Shown: positions 7,590 through 16,805, counted from the stretch's first letter. The stretch is 64,000 nucleotides of DNA from Blautia sp. AF19-10LB (GCF_003461245.1 NZ_QTWS01000009.1:40155-104154), one strand, 5' to 3'. The notes: generated by a model from the letters alone, not told the origin. Numbers and translations: made by a program.

Positions 7590-9884
7590 TTATTTCTCCA
7601 TCTCTTTTTCAAGGATCCCCATCGCGATCTTCTCCGGAGTGATCGGAAGTTCACGTACACGGACTCCTGTTGCATTATAGATTGCTTCTGCAAGTGCCGG
7701 ACACGGGGTATCAATGACAAGCTCTCCAATGGATTTCGCTCCGAATGGGCCACTCTCCTCGTAACTGCTCTCAAAATCAACACGGATCTTACCGATATCC
7801 ATTCTGCTCGGGATCTTGTACTGCATGAAGGAATTGTTGCGGATCTTTCCCTTATCTGTATACTGTACATCCTCAAACAGTGCCATTCCGATTCCCTGTA
7901 CGATACCGCCCTCGGTCTGCACCCGGGCAAGATTCGGGTTGATCGGTGTTCCACAGTCAACAACAGCAACATAATCAAGAACATCTATATTTCCTGTTTC
8001 TTTGTCTACTTCGACCTCGACCATTCCGACCATGAACGGCGGAGGGGACAGCGGTGAGGAATGCTGTTTCACTACCTGCAGTTCTATATTGTTAAAGAAA
8101 GTACTCTTAAGCCCAATTTCCTCGAGAGAAACTTTTTTATTCTCATCCTCGGCACAGAATACATAAGAGCCGTCAAAATCAACGTTCTCCTGCTCTGTCT
8201 GCAGCATTTCTGCTCCGAGTTCACAGATTTTTTTGCGGAGCTCCTGGCAGGCTTTTACGACTGCCATACCGGTTGTATAGGTTGTTGCAGATGCATAGGA
8301 ACCTGAGTCATATGGAGAAATATCAGTATCTACACTGAATACTACGATATTTTCCATCGGAGTCTCCAGACAGTCTGCAGCAATCTGTGCCATGACAGTA
8401 TCGCATCCGGTTCCCATGTCTGTACAGCCAAGTGCCAGAGTGTAGGAACCATCTTCATTCAGCTTGATGTCTGCACCGCCGACATCAACACCTGCAATAG
8501 AAGAACCCTGCATTGCCATCGCAACACCCAGACCACGTACTTTGCCATTGCCCATATCCTGGGAGAGTGATCTGGAATCCCAGTTCATCATTTCCTTTGC
8601 TCTTGCCATACAGCGATCCATTGCACAGCTCTGTGCATATGGGACATCTGGATATCCCGGAAGCGGACCGCCCTCTACCGGCATGTTCAATTCTTTCATC
8701 CTGGCCGGATCCATTCCCATCTTGTGTGCCAGTTCATTGACCGCAGATTCAACCGCAAAAATACCCTGCGTTGCTCCATATCCACGGTAAGCTCCTGCTG
8801 CCTGCACATTCGTATAAACGACATCAAAACAAAAACGATATGCTTCGGTATGTCGGTAAAGTCCAATGGATTTGTGACCACTTAATCCTACGGTTGTAGA
8901 ACTGTGTTCTCCATACGCACCGGTATTTGACAGTGTATAGACATCCAGTGCACGGATGATACCGTGCTCATCTGCACCTGCACGGACAGTGATCTCCATC
9001 TCGTGACGCGGTGTGGAGCAGATCATCGATTCATATCTGGAATAGATCATCTTGGACGGACGGCCTGTCTTCCAGGTTACAAATGCCGGGTAGATCTCAC
9101 TGACAGAAGTCTGCTTTGCGCCAAAGCCACCGCCGATCCTTGGTTTGATGACACGAACTTTGGATGCCGGAATATCCAGTGCACGACCTACGATTCTTCT
9201 GATATGGAAAGGAATCTGTGTAGAAGAAAGTACGATCAGACGTCCAAAATGGTCCATATAACATGCTGTACGGAAAGTTTCCATCATAGCCTGCTGGTTT
9301 GCCCTGGTGTGATAAGTGTGTTCTACCGTATATGCACATTCACTTAAGACTTTATCTACATCACCATGTTCTTCCCTTGCTGTAGCACATAAGTTTCTCT
9401 TATTATCGCCGCCAAGCGGGATCTTGAGTTTCCAGTCCTCCTCCGGGTGCACCAGGATCGGATTATCTTTTGCAGTGTGGATGTCGAAGACCGGTGTTTC
9501 CACCTGATATTTGACCTTGATCCGCTTAAGTGCCAGATCAACAGCCGCCTCTGTCTCACCTGCAACGATCGCAACTGCATCTCCGACAAAACGCACATGA
9601 CGGTCAAGGATCAGTCTGTCATCCGGGCTCATCTCCGGTGCAGTCTGTCCTGCAAGTGTAAAACGCTTCTGCGGAACATCTTCATAGGTAAAAACACAGA
9701 CGATGCCAGGAACTTTCTTTGCTGTATCCGTCTTGATCGTGTCGACCCATGCATTGGCATGAGGGCTTCGCAGGACTTTGACGATCAGGGAATCTTTCGG
9801 TGCCAGGTCGTCCGTGTACACAGGCTTTCCTGTTACCAGTGCCATGGCATCTGTTTTCTGGACAGGTTGATTTACATATTTCAT
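7590..9884 (-). CDS. xdhA: molybdenum hydroxylase large subunit (xanthine dehydrogenase type)
   Basis: The product (764 aa) is the Mo-pterin subunit of a xanthine-dehydrogenase-family enzyme, which hydroxylates purines or other N-heterocycles. The N-terminal ald/xan_dh hammerhead domain contains VTGKPVYTDD and RFVGDAVAIVAGE. The cofactor domains carry IGGGFGAKQ, AYRGYGATQGIF and SGSYASATTYTTG. Near the C terminus, FGAKSIGELVIDTP carries the catalytic glutamate in the usual KxxGE position. The active-site loop AYRGYG is XDH-like and is not the AYRCSFR of CO dehydrogenase. It follows the iron-sulfur subunit by one base, in the order FAD, 2Fe-2S, Mo. No purine catabolism, selenium or cofactor genes are in the window, so the substrate remains open. 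Confidence 0.9.
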   Translation of the reverse strand: MKYVNQPVQKTDAMALVTGKPVYTDDLAPKDSLIVKVLRSPHANAWVDTIKTDTAKKVPGIVCVFTYEDVPQKRFTLAGQTAPEMSPDDRLILDRHVRFVGDAVAIVAGETEAAVDLALKRIKVKYQVETPVFDIHTAKDNPILVHPEEDWKLKIPLGGDNKRNLCATAREEHGDVDKVLSECAYTVEHTYHTRANQQAMMETFRTACYMDHFGRLIVLSSTQIPFHIRRIVGRALDIPASKVRVIKPRIGGGFGAKQTSVSEIYPAFVTWKTGRPSKMIYSRYESMICSTPRHEMEITVRAGADEHGIIRALDVYTLSNTGAYGEHSSTTVGLSGHKSIGLYRHTEAYRFCFDVVYTNVQAAGAYRGYGATQGIFAVESAVNELAHKMGMDPARMKELNMPVEGGPLPGYPDVPYAQSCAMDRCMARAKEMMNWDSRSLSQDMGNGKVRGLGVAMAMQGSSIAGVDVGGADIKLNEDGSYTLALGCTDMGTGCDTVMAQIAADCLETPMENIVVFSVDTDISPYDSGSYASATTYTTGMAVVKACQELRKKICELGAEMLQTEQENVDFDGSYVFCAEDENKKVSLEEIGLKSTFFNNIELQVVKQHSSPLSPPPFMVGMVEVEVDKETGNIDVLDYVAVVDCGTPINPNLARVQTEGGIVQGIGMALFEDVQYTDKGKIRNNSFMQYKIPSRMDIGKIRVDFESSYEESGPFGAKSIGELVIDTPCPALAEAIYNATGVRVRELPITPEKIAMGILEKEMEK

Positions 9885-9885
9885 T

Positions 9886-10353
9886 TTATGCTTCCTCCTG
9901 TGTTTTCTTATAATTAAGGTATTTCAGGATACTTGCGGTCTGGGAGACAAAACCGGAACATCTGCACAGATTTCCTGCAAGGTATTCCTTGATCTGCTCT
10001 TCATCCGGTTCCTCGAGTTCACGGAGCATCGCGATCACATTCATGATAAATCCCGGATTGCAGAAGCCGCATTGTTCTGCACCTTCATTTGCAAGAAAAG
10101 TTCCAAACTCCTCTGCTTCTTTCTGAAGTCCTTCCAGTGTCACGATCTTCTTTCCATCGATCCTTACAGCGAGCATGGAACAGGAAAGGATCGGTTTCTC
10201 ATCCATCAACACCGTACAGAGACCACAGTTTGCTGTCTCACAGCCTCTCTTGACACTGTAACAGCCTTTTTCCCTCAGAAAATCGATCAGGAGCATTCCC
10301 GGATCGACTTCTTCCTGACGCTGTATTCCATTCAGCCAGAATTTAATATTCAT
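9886..10353 (-). CDS. xdhC: molybdenum hydroxylase 2Fe-2S subunit
   Basis: The product (155 aa) has the usual length and layout of the small electron-transfer subunit. A plant-ferredoxin-type cluster site (CETANCGLC, then the distant C of PILSC) is followed by a helical domain with the second cluster site CGFCNPG and CRCSG. It passes electrons from the Mo site to the FAD subunit. The start overlaps the preceding FAD-subunit gene by 11 bases, which suggests translational coupling. The cluster spacing agrees with the family; the usual CxxGECGAC has become CETANCGLC, conserving all cysteines. Confidence 0.92.
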   Translation of the reverse strand: MNIKFWLNGIQRQEEVDPGMLLIDFLREKGCYSVKRGCETANCGLCTVLMDEKPILSCSMLAVRIDGKKIVTLEGLQKEAEEFGTFLANEGAEQCGFCNPGFIMNVIAMLRELEEPDEEQIKEYLAGNLCRCSGFVSQTASILKYLNYKKTQEEA

Positions 10354-11161
10354 CCTTCATTCCCCCTACTACTTCCCAGGCTCTTCTCGTAAGAACTTTT
10401 ACAAGAAGGGTTCTGTATTCTTTGGATCCTCTCATGTTTCCGCTAGTCGGAACATGTTCTGCTGCATAGTCTGCAAATTTCTGAATTACTTCTTTCTTTG
10501 CTTCTTCACTCTTCTGGTCAAAATTTCCAAGGATGTCTTCCTGATCCTCTACGACCATGGCACGGGCAGGCCTTGCACCGATCACTGTCCTCGCTTCGTT
10601 TCCGATCAGAGAAACACAGCAGGTCAGTACCGGAAAGTCTGTCTTTGTATTTCTCTGGCTCATATAACAGACGCGGAGAGGCTGCTTCTTTACAATAATA
10701 TTTACAAGGATATCGTTATCTTTCTTCCGATCCACAAACTCTGTCAGCGGGATTTTTCCTGCATTGTGAAGTTCTACCCAGGTATCCATCCCCAGGAACA
10801 TGGTCAGTACATCCGAGAAACCGTATCGTCCCCAGATACTGCCGCCGACAGTCGCACAGTTTCGGAACTGCACGCCAACAATGTGCCGGACACTTTCTCT
10901 CACGGCCCCCTGCGTATATTCATTCAGTCTCTTATCAGTCTCAAGTTCTCTCAAAGTCGTCATGCATCCGATCACGAATTCCTCATCCGTTTCCTGAATG
11001 CCAGCAAGTCCAAGTCCGGAAAGATCAATAGTTGTGGAAATATTTCGATTTCCCATCTTAAGCCATACCATTCCGCCAAGCACGATCGCTGTTTTTTTCT
11101 GATTCAGCTCATATGCTTCCTCAATGCTGTTTACTTTCACATAGCTTTTAATCTTTAGCAT
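10343..11161 (-). CDS. xdhB: molybdenum hydroxylase FAD-binding subunit
   Basis: The product (272 aa) is the flavin subunit that hands electrons to NAD or another acceptor. The N-terminal FAD-binding region contains TAIVLGGMVWLKMG and the signature FRNCATVGGSIWGRYGFSD (residues about 100-118); the C-terminal CO_deh_flav_C domain begins near residue 165 (YMSQRNTKTDFPVLTCC). It opens the three-gene operon, and the ATG at 11161 has AAGGAA about 11 bases upstream. No promoter is evident between it and the leuA terminator, apart from AT-rich sequence around 11210. Length is slightly short for the family but no motif is missing. Confidence 0.9.
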   Translation of the reverse strand: MLKIKSYVKVNSIEEAYELNQKKTAIVLGGMVWLKMGNRNISTTIDLSGLGLAGIQETDEEFVIGCMTTLRELETDKRLNEYTQGAVRESVRHIVGVQFRNCATVGGSIWGRYGFSDVLTMFLGMDTWVELHNAGKIPLTEFVDRKKDNDILVNIIVKKQPLRVCYMSQRNTKTDFPVLTCCVSLIGNEARTVIGARPARAMVVEDQEDILGNFDQKSEEAKKEVIQKFADYAAEHVPTSGNMRGSKEYRTLLVKVLTRRAWEVVGGMKDEY

Positions 11162-11279
11162 CTGTGCATCGATTCCTTTCTTTCATCCAATTTTAAAGGT
11201 ATAAAGGCATACATTATTTAATTTTAGCAGAAAAATTCCGAAATTTCCAGAGGGATCGATTTTTCTGTGAAACATGCAT

Positions 11280-11331
11280 AAAAAAATCCCTTTCTGATCC
11301 GCAGTTTTGCGGAGAACTGCGGAAAAGAAAG
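11280..11331 (-). terminator. intrinsic terminator of leuA
   Basis: Inner stem CCGCAGTT/AACTGCGG and outer stem CTTTCT/AGAAAG form a long hairpin followed on the minus strand by seven T residues, 18 bases after the leuA stop. Confidence 0.9.
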
Positions 11332-11348
11332 AGATGATTGATTTTCAT

Positions 11349-13004
11349 TTAACGGTTGTTGATCGCAGTTACAAGTGCATCGATGGATGCACGGATGATA
11401 TCCGGGTCAACGCCGGCTCCCCAGGAGAGAGTTCCGTCTGGTTTCTGGATTCCTACGTAAGCAATCGCTTTGGAACTGGTGCTCTTCTCAAGCGCATGCT
11501 CCTGGTAGGTAACCAGTGTAAATTTCAGTTCGTAAGCTTTCTTCAGTGCGTTGCTGACTGCATCCAGACGACCATTTCCGGTTGCCTCTGTTATAACTGT
11601 CTTTCCATTGAAGCTGGAAGTTACCTGAGTAACGATTCCACCGTCTTTCTGCTGGAAATGTACTTCGCTGATGCTGTATGGGCTCACCACATTTTCGAAA
11701 GTGGATTTGAACAGGTTAAAGATCTCATCCGGATGAAGTTCTTTGTGGCTGTGGTCGGATACGGCTTTGGCTGCATAACCCATAGCTTCACGCATCTTAG
11801 GCGGCAGATTCAGACCATACTTGGTCTCCAGGATATAGCCTACGCCGCCCTTTCCGGACTGGCTGTTGATACGGATAACATCTGCATCGTAGTTTCTTCC
11901 AACATCGGTCGGGTCGATCGGCAGATATGGAACTGTCCAGCGGCTCGGGTCTTTTTCCTCTCTCCAGTGCATTCCTTTAGCGATCGCATCCTGATGGGAT
12001 CCGGAGAAAGCTGCGAATACAAGTGCACCGCTGTACGGGCTTCTCTCGTCAACTTTCATGCCTGTGCACTCTTCGTATACTTCGCATACATGCGGCATAT
12101 CGGAAAAGTCAAGCTTCGGATCTACGCCCTGGGAGAACATGTTCATTGCAACAGTAACGATATCCACGTTTCCGGTACGCTCTCCATTTCCGAATAAGGT
12201 TCCCTCGATTCTGTCAGCGCCTGCCAGCAGACCCATCTCAGAATCTGCGACACCGCAGCCACGGTCATTGTGTGGATGAAGGGAAACGATAACGTTTTCA
12301 CGGTATTTCATGTTTTCGCACATGTATTCGATCTGGCTTGCATATACATGAGGCATGGAATGCTGTACGGTAACAGGCAGGTTGATGATCGCTTTGTTGT
12401 CTGCGGTCGGTTTCCATACATCCAGAACTGCGTTGCAGACTTCCAGCGCGTATTCCGGTTCTGTTCCTGTAAAGCTCTCCGGGCTGTATTCAAACTGGAA
12501 ATTTCCTTCTGTCTGGTCAGCCAGTTCTTTGAGGAGTTTTGCTCCGTCTACAGCGATCTTCAGGATCTCTTCTTTGGATTTCTTGAATACCTGCTCGCGC
12601 TGTGCTACGGAAGTAGAGTTATATACGTGAACGATCGCTTTCGGTGCGCCCTTGACAGCCTCGAAAGTTTTGCGGATGATATGCTCTCTCGCCTGAGTCA
12701 GTACCTGGATGGTTACGTCATCCGGGATCAGGTTCTGTTCGATCAGAGTACGGATAAAGGTGTATTCTGTCTCAGATGCTGCCGGGAAGCCAACTTCGAT
12801 CTCTTTGAAACCGATCTCTACGAGCAGTTTGAAGAATTCGATCTTCTGCTCCAGGCTCATCGGGATGACCAGGGCCTGGTTTCCATCACGAAGGTCAACG
12901 CTGCACCAGATTGGAGCTTTGTCTACATATTCTTTCTCTGCCCATTTCATGCATCTCACTGGCGGCATAAAATACTGTCTCTGATATTTTGTTACGTTTT
13001 CCAT
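11349..13004 (-). CDS. leuA: 2-isopropylmalate synthase
   Basis: The product (551 aa) condenses acetyl-CoA with 2-oxoisovalerate in the first committed step of leucine synthesis. The N-terminal TIM barrel has WCSVDLRDGNQAL (metal aspartate), GFKEIEVGFPAASETEY and SLHPHNDRGCGVADSEMG with the HxH-type metal ligands. The C-terminal leucine-sensing domain runs from about residue 430 (FEVVSPYSISEVH) through FTLVTYQEHALEKSTSSKAIAY-like sequence; the last stretch GVDPDIIRASIDALVTAINN is typical. The length of about 550 aa matches the shorter, LeuA2-like group. It is a single gene read from a T-box leader and closed by a strong terminator, so it responds to uncharged tRNA-Leu. Confidence 0.95.
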   Translation of the reverse strand: MENVTKYQRQYFMPPVRCMKWAEKEYVDKAPIWCSVDLRDGNQALVIPMSLEQKIEFFKLLVEIGFKEIEVGFPAASETEYTFIRTLIEQNLIPDDVTIQVLTQAREHIIRKTFEAVKGAPKAIVHVYNSTSVAQREQVFKKSKEEILKIAVDGAKLLKELADQTEGNFQFEYSPESFTGTEPEYALEVCNAVLDVWKPTADNKAIINLPVTVQHSMPHVYASQIEYMCENMKYRENVIVSLHPHNDRGCGVADSEMGLLAGADRIEGTLFGNGERTGNVDIVTVAMNMFSQGVDPKLDFSDMPHVCEVYEECTGMKVDERSPYSGALVFAAFSGSHQDAIAKGMHWREEKDPSRWTVPYLPIDPTDVGRNYDADVIRINSQSGKGGVGYILETKYGLNLPPKMREAMGYAAKAVSDHSHKELHPDEIFNLFKSTFENVVSPYSISEVHFQQKDGGIVTQVTSSFNGKTVITEATGNGRLDAVSNALKKAYELKFTLVTYQEHALEKSTSSKAIAYVGIQKPDGTLSWGAGVDPDIIRASIDALVTAINNR

Positions 13005-13029
13005 GATCTTTCCTCCATCTTGTAAAAAA

Positions 13030-13345
13030 TTCTGTGCAAAAAAAAATCTCTCATCTCTACACTATTGTAAGAGACGAAAGACAGTAACTTTCGCGGTACC
13101 ACTCTTATTTATGAACGGTTTCATACACTCAAGGGATACGGGATCATTGGATCCTTATATCCTCTCCATATAACGGTGGATACCGTCTGTGTCTACTCTC
13201 CTTATCGGATTTCGGACAGATGCTCAAAGGCGAGTTCCATGGATTCCTTCTGCTGCCTTACACCAGCCGACAGCTCTCTGCGCTCCGGTTTGCATGTACT
13301 ATTCCTTATCATTGCATTTCATCATTTTGCTTTTTCTGATGTAGT
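13030..13345 (-). promoter_or_regulatory. leucine T-box leader of leuA
   Basis: On the minus strand the conserved T-box AAGAGTGGTACCGCG lies at 13107-13091. Upstream, a long Stem I region carries AGAGAG near its base and GAACTCGCCTTTGAG, in which CTC (13234-13232) sits at the specifier position and reads leucine. Downstream, a hairpin ending in nine T residues (about 13035-13075) is the terminator that competes with the T-box antiterminator. Uncharged tRNA-Leu should bind and allow leuA transcription. Confidence 0.93.
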
Positions 13346-13346
13346 A

Positions 13347-13375
13347 AGACTAACATGACATTTCATTCTTGTCAA
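13347..13375 (-). promoter_or_regulatory. promoter of the leuA T-box transcript
   Basis: TTGACA and an extended -10 (TGT-TAGTCT) are spaced by 17 bases just upstream of the T-box Stem I. The -10 hexamer is weak but the TGn extension compensates. Confidence 0.6.
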
Positions 13376-13402
13376 GGGTGAATTTCAAAAGTTCCCTTTA
13401 AA

Positions 13403-13435
13403 ACAATATACCGGATTCCTTATTTGAAATCCGGT
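13403..13435 (-). terminator. probable terminator after the SGNH-type gene
   Basis: ACCGGATT/AATCCGGT form an eight-base-pair stem with a ten-base loop, followed on the minus strand by ATATTGTTTT. The T tract is interrupted, so efficiency is uncertain. Confidence 0.55.
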
Positions 13436-13444
13436 ACGTAAATA

Positions 13445-14413
13445 TTATTTTTTATCCAGAAGTTCTGCCAGGATTCTGGAATACTGTCTTGCCGCGTCAC
13501 CATTCATGTGACCATCATAATCTGTGTATGCCTTCATGTCATGTGTAAATACCTTGAAGTACTGTGTGTTAAAGTTCAGATATTCTACATCCTGCTCTTC
13601 AAAAAATTTACCGAAATACTTCCACGCCGCATTATAATTATCACTGTAATCCTTCAATGCCGCAATTGGAACCGGTGTGGTTACTGCCACAAACTCAATG
13701 TCATTTTCTTTACAGAATGAAATCAGCTTCTGGAGGTATTCCATATTCTGGCTGCTGACTTTATCCTGTTCAAACAGTTTTGGCTCTGTTTTCTTTATTT
13801 TCTTTACATCCACCGGATACCTTTCGATAAATCCACTCTCATGATATTCCTGAGAATCACTCTTTAACCCTTCGATGCTGTAATCTTTTTTCAATTTCTG
13901 TGTGAAAGTCTCTTTGATCTTTGGAACTTCATAGCTAAGTGAATATTCATACCACGGAAACAAAACTGTTCGGAAATTACATTTCACAATAGAATTCCAG
14001 AAGTACTCTGCCTTCGCTTTTGTGACTGGAAATTCATGATAAAACAGCAGATAGTTGTTTCCTTCTTCTTTTTCGGTAACAAAATATCCCGGATCCACTT
14101 CATAAATGATTCGTTTCGGTTTCTGCTTCTCTGTGATCAGCTTTGTAAGATAATATGCATCAATCCCATATTCACCACCTACGCAGAGATTATGTCCTGT
14201 ACGTCCGTTCACTTCCTCCATGGACTCCGGATCAATGTCCATTTTACCATGAGAAGTTCCCAGAATAATGTCATCAAACTGCTGTGTTACAACTGTATGT
14301 ACATCGTTTCTCATAAAAGTGCAGGGATAAAGTGCTGTATCCAGCAGTATCAGTATTGCTGTGCAGACTGCAATGACGAGAACTGCTTTTGAAAATTTTT
14401 TAAAACTGTGCAT
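13445..14413 (-). CDS. membrane-anchored SGNH/DltD-like protein paired with MBOAT acyltransferase
   Basis: The product (322 aa) has one N-terminal membrane helix (residues about 8-27) and an extracytoplasmic domain. The block DDIILGTSHGKMDIDP has the GxSx nucleophile pattern, and YTDYDGHMNGDAARQYS near the C terminus supplies the D-x-x-H pair, the arrangement seen in AlgJ/AlgX- and DltD-like acyl-transfer partners. It overlaps the MBOAT gene by 14 bases, so the two are almost certainly one functional unit for O-acylation of an extracellular polymer. The polymer is unknown; no dltABC or capsule genes are nearby. Family assignment rests on motif pattern and context. Confidence 0.75.
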   Translation of the reverse strand: MHSFKKFSKAVLVIAVCTAILILLDTALYPCTFMRNDVHTVVTQQFDDIILGTSHGKMDIDPESMEEVNGRTGHNLCVGGEYGIDAYYLTKLITEKQKPKRIIYEVDPGYFVTEKEEGNNYLLFYHEFPVTKAKAEYFWNSIVKCNFRTVLFPWYEYSLSYEVPKIKETFTQKLKKDYSIEGLKSDSQEYHESGFIERYPVDVKKIKKTEPKLFEQDKVSSQNMEYLQKLISFCKENDIEFVAVTTPVPIAALKDYSDNYNAAWKYFGKFFEEQDVEYLNFNTQYFKVFTHDMKAYTDYDGHMNGDAARQYSRILAELLDKK

Positions 14414-15911
14414 AGATAAATCCCCTTACTGCCGCTGTTGATCCGAAGAAACCAATGGATAACAGCAGGCAAAAATAAATTGCCACTGTGACCGGTAAAC
14501 TACATCTGGACAGCGTCTCCCTGATTCTGATACCACGTTCCTGAAGAACGCTGACAATAAACAGAATCATGCATCCAACTGCAAGAATCAGCAATGCATA
14601 AGGTGTAAATGCTGTTCCCTCCTTGCCTGCCGGAATCAGAAGCAGTTCTGCCGGCGCAAATCTGGTCACCGCCAGTCTCATCATATGAAGTGCCTGTCCA
14701 ACGGTATCTGCACGGTCAAAGAACCAGCTGATGTTTACCAGAACAAAAGTCCTGATGATCATAAACACATAATACCAGTTCTCTTTTCCCGTAATATTGA
14801 GCTTTTTCTTCCAGTTCTTGTAGTTTCCTGCCATAAGGCCGCTGAACGCAATGATAATACCGTTATACATACCATATACGATATATTTCCATGCTGCACC
14901 ATGCCACACACCAACTACAAAAAATACGATCAGATTTGACAGACAGATCGGTAAAGTACGACCTGTTTTCTTTCCAAAGACTTTTTTTGCCCATCTTCCA
15001 AATTTTTTCATCCATCCGGAAAGCGTCACCGGATAAAAAACATAGTCCTTCATCCATGTACCAAGGGTGATATGCCAGCGATGCCAGAAGTCTGTAATAG
15101 ACGTTGCAAAAAACGGACGGGTAAAGTTCTCATCCAGTTCAATTCCAAACATGGAAGCAATACCAATTACAACATCCATTCCACCAGAAAAATCCGCATA
15201 CAGCTGTATCGTATAAAACAGGACTCCAAAGATTGCCAGGCCGCCATACTGATCCGGATTATCAAAAATTGCATCTACAAAAACCGCTGACCAATCTGCC
15301 AGGATCATTTTTTTGAAAAAGCCCCAGAGAATTCTCTCAAGACCTCTTGTAATATTCGCGCTCTCAAATTTATGAGGCTCATAAAGCTGATGTGCCAGTC
15401 TGCTGTATCTTCCGATCGGTCCCTGAAGGATCTGCGGGAAGAAGGATACAAACAGCGCATATTTCAAGGGATGATGTTCTGCTTTGCATCGTTTCCAGTA
15501 TACATCCAGAATATATCCCGAAGACTGAAAGGTATAAAAGGAAATGCCCAGTGGAAGCAGAATCTGCATTCCCCTCAGATTCATATGAAACAGGGCATTC
15601 AGATTCTCTATTGCAAAGTTTGTGTATTTCACAAGACCAAGCATTCCAAAATTAAGTACCAGCCCAAGGATCACAAATTTCCTTGCGGTTTTGTGTTTCC
15701 CTGCTGTTTCCATTTTTTCTATGGCAAGCGCAGTCAGCCAGGTTACAAACGTGGAAAACAGCAGAAAGCCAACATATCTGATGCCTCCCGCTATGTAATA
15801 AATATAACTGAAAGCCAACAGCACCAGCCATTGCCACTTTGCAGGCACAAGATAATATACAATAACTCCTGCCGCTACAAACAATAAAAAAAGATTTGAT
15901 ACTAATGACAT
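14400..15911 (-). CDS. MBOAT-family membrane O-acyltransferase
   Basis: The product (503 aa) is a polytopic membrane enzyme that moves acyl groups (commonly acetate or D-alanine) across the membrane to a polymer. Family marks include LPLGISFYTFQSSGYILDVY, SFFPQILQGPIGRYS, DFWHRWHITLGTWMKDYVFYP and VVGVWHGAAWKYIVYG; the histidine of the last motif is the invariant catalytic residue. The start was set at 15911, where GGAG lies eight bases before the ATG, instead of the longer frame beginning at 15950. The stop overlaps the SGNH-type partner gene. It resembles AlgI/DltB-type proteins; which polymer is modified cannot be told. Confidence 0.9.
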   Translation of the reverse strand: MSLVSNLFLLFVAAGVIVYYLVPAKWQWLVLLAFSYIYYIAGGIRYVGFLLFSTFVTWLTALAIEKMETAGKHKTARKFVILGLVLNFGMLGLVKYTNFAIENLNALFHMNLRGMQILLPLGISFYTFQSSGYILDVYWKRCKAEHHPLKYALFVSFFPQILQGPIGRYSRLAHQLYEPHKFESANITRGLERILWGFFKKMILADWSAVFVDAIFDNPDQYGGLAIFGVLFYTIQLYADFSGGMDVVIGIASMFGIELDENFTRPFFATSITDFWHRWHITLGTWMKDYVFYPVTLSGWMKKFGRWAKKVFGKKTGRTLPICLSNLIVFFVVGVWHGAAWKYIVYGMYNGIIIAFSGLMAGNYKNWKKKLNITGKENWYYVFMIIRTFVLVNISWFFDRADTVGQALHMMRLAVTRFAPAELLLIPAGKEGTAFTPYALLILAVGCMILFIVSVLQERGIRIRETLSRCSLPVTVAIYFCLLLSIGFFGSTAAVRGFIYAQF

Positions 15912-15940
15912 GATATTTTCTCCTGCATAAGCCAGAATAA

Positions 15941-15970
15941 GGCACTGCACTAATTACTTAATGCAGTGCC
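15941..15970 (-). terminator. hairpin between the acidic secreted protein gene and the MBOAT gene
   Basis: GGCACTGCA and TGCAGTGCC form a perfect nine-base-pair stem with a 12-base loop, 14 bases after the stop at 15984. Only TTATT follows on the minus strand, so it may terminate partially or stabilise the mRNA end. Confidence 0.5.
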
Positions 15971-15983
15971 CCTGCCTGACTGA

Positions 15984-16784
15984 TTAATTCAAAATCGCAT
16001 TGTCCAGACATCCATCATCGCTTCCGCCGTCAGAATCTCCGGAATCATCGCTTCCGCCGTCAGAATCTCCGGAATCATCATAACCGTAGTCATCGTAGCT
16101 GTAATCATCATAGCTGTAATCATAGCTGTAATCCTCTGTCTGTGAGGATGTCTGCTGTGCCGGTGCTTCTGTCGGTTTCGGTACCAGTGCCTGCTCTGTT
16201 TCCTTTGTATTGACAGATTTCTTCAGATCCTTGCTGTCAAATACAATATAAGCAACTTCTCCTTCAAGATGAAGTTCCGCTTCCTCTGTATCGCCAAACG
16301 GAAGTGTATGAAGTGTTGCAGTTGTTCCATCTTCGAATGTAATCTGCATATCATATTTCTGAACTTCCGGCTCAGATGTTTCAGATGCTTCTTCTGTGTC
16401 CTTGTCATCTGCTGTCTCTGCTGCATCTTCTGTGTCTGCATTCGGGTCAAACCAGAGTGTTCTTTCTTCATCTGCTGCAAACTTGTCATCTTTTTCGAGG
16501 AAATTATCCGGATATTTCTCATCTTTCTCATTCTTGACAGTCACTTCTGTAATCACCTTACCTGTAAGGTTCTTGAATTTCAGGCTGAAAACACCCTCTG
16601 CGTCTTTATCTGTTTCCGGTTTTTTACCGATTGTTTTTTCTTCTTCTGTTTCTTTGGAATCCCCGGTATCATCTGCTTTGGCTTCTGTCGCTGTTTCTGT
16701 GTCTGCTGCCATAACAGCCTGGCCTGCTAACAGACTGGTTCCAATTGCCGCTGTCATTAAAATTGTTACGATTTTTTTCTTCAT
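15984..16784 (-). CDS. acidic secreted protein with Asp/Ser/Gly/Tyr repeat tail
   Basis: The product (266 aa) has a clear signal peptide (MKKKIVTILMTAAIGTSLLA, cleavage after AVMA) and a very acidic Glu/Thr/Asp segment (residues 27-60). A beta-rich domain from about 62 to 195 (FKNLTGKVITEVTVKN, ADEERTLWFDPN, MQITFEDGTTATLHTLPFGD) follows, interrupted by an acidic insert. The tail consists of SYDY/YDD repeats and a duplicated SGDSDGGSDD unit, ending in CLDNAILN. The domain resembles small secreted Lachnospiraceae proteins of unknown function. It has no anchor signal, so it is probably released or loosely held; Asp-rich repeats could bind calcium, but that is inference. The lone cysteine five residues into the last motif is noteworthy. 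Confidence 0.8.
   Translation of the reverse strand: MKKKIVTILMTAAIGTSLLAGQAVMAADTETATEAKADDTGDSKETEEEKTIGKKPETDKDAEGVFSLKFKNLTGKVITEVTVKNEKDEKYPDNFLEKDDKFAADEERTLWFDPNADTEDAAETADDKDTEEASETSEPEVQKYDMQITFEDGTTATLHTLPFGDTEEAELHLEGEVAYIVFDSKDLKKSVNTKETEQALVPKPTEAPAQQTSSQTEDYSYDYSYDDYSYDDYGYDDSGDSDGGSDDSGDSDGGSDDGCLDNAILN
16016..16075. repeat. two identical 30-base direct repeats in the acidic protein gene
   Basis: The unit starting CATCGCTTCCGCCGTCAG occurs twice in tandem without a mismatch and a third copy begins (CATCA). It encodes the repeated ten-residue unit of the acidic tail, so copy number can change without a frameshift. Confidence 0.9.
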
Positions 16785-16805
16785 TTACCTGTCCTGCCTC
16801 TCTTT

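Noticed and set aside
16016..16075. CRISPR-like repeats
   Set aside because: The two 30-base units are directly adjacent without spacers and lie in frame within a coding sequence.
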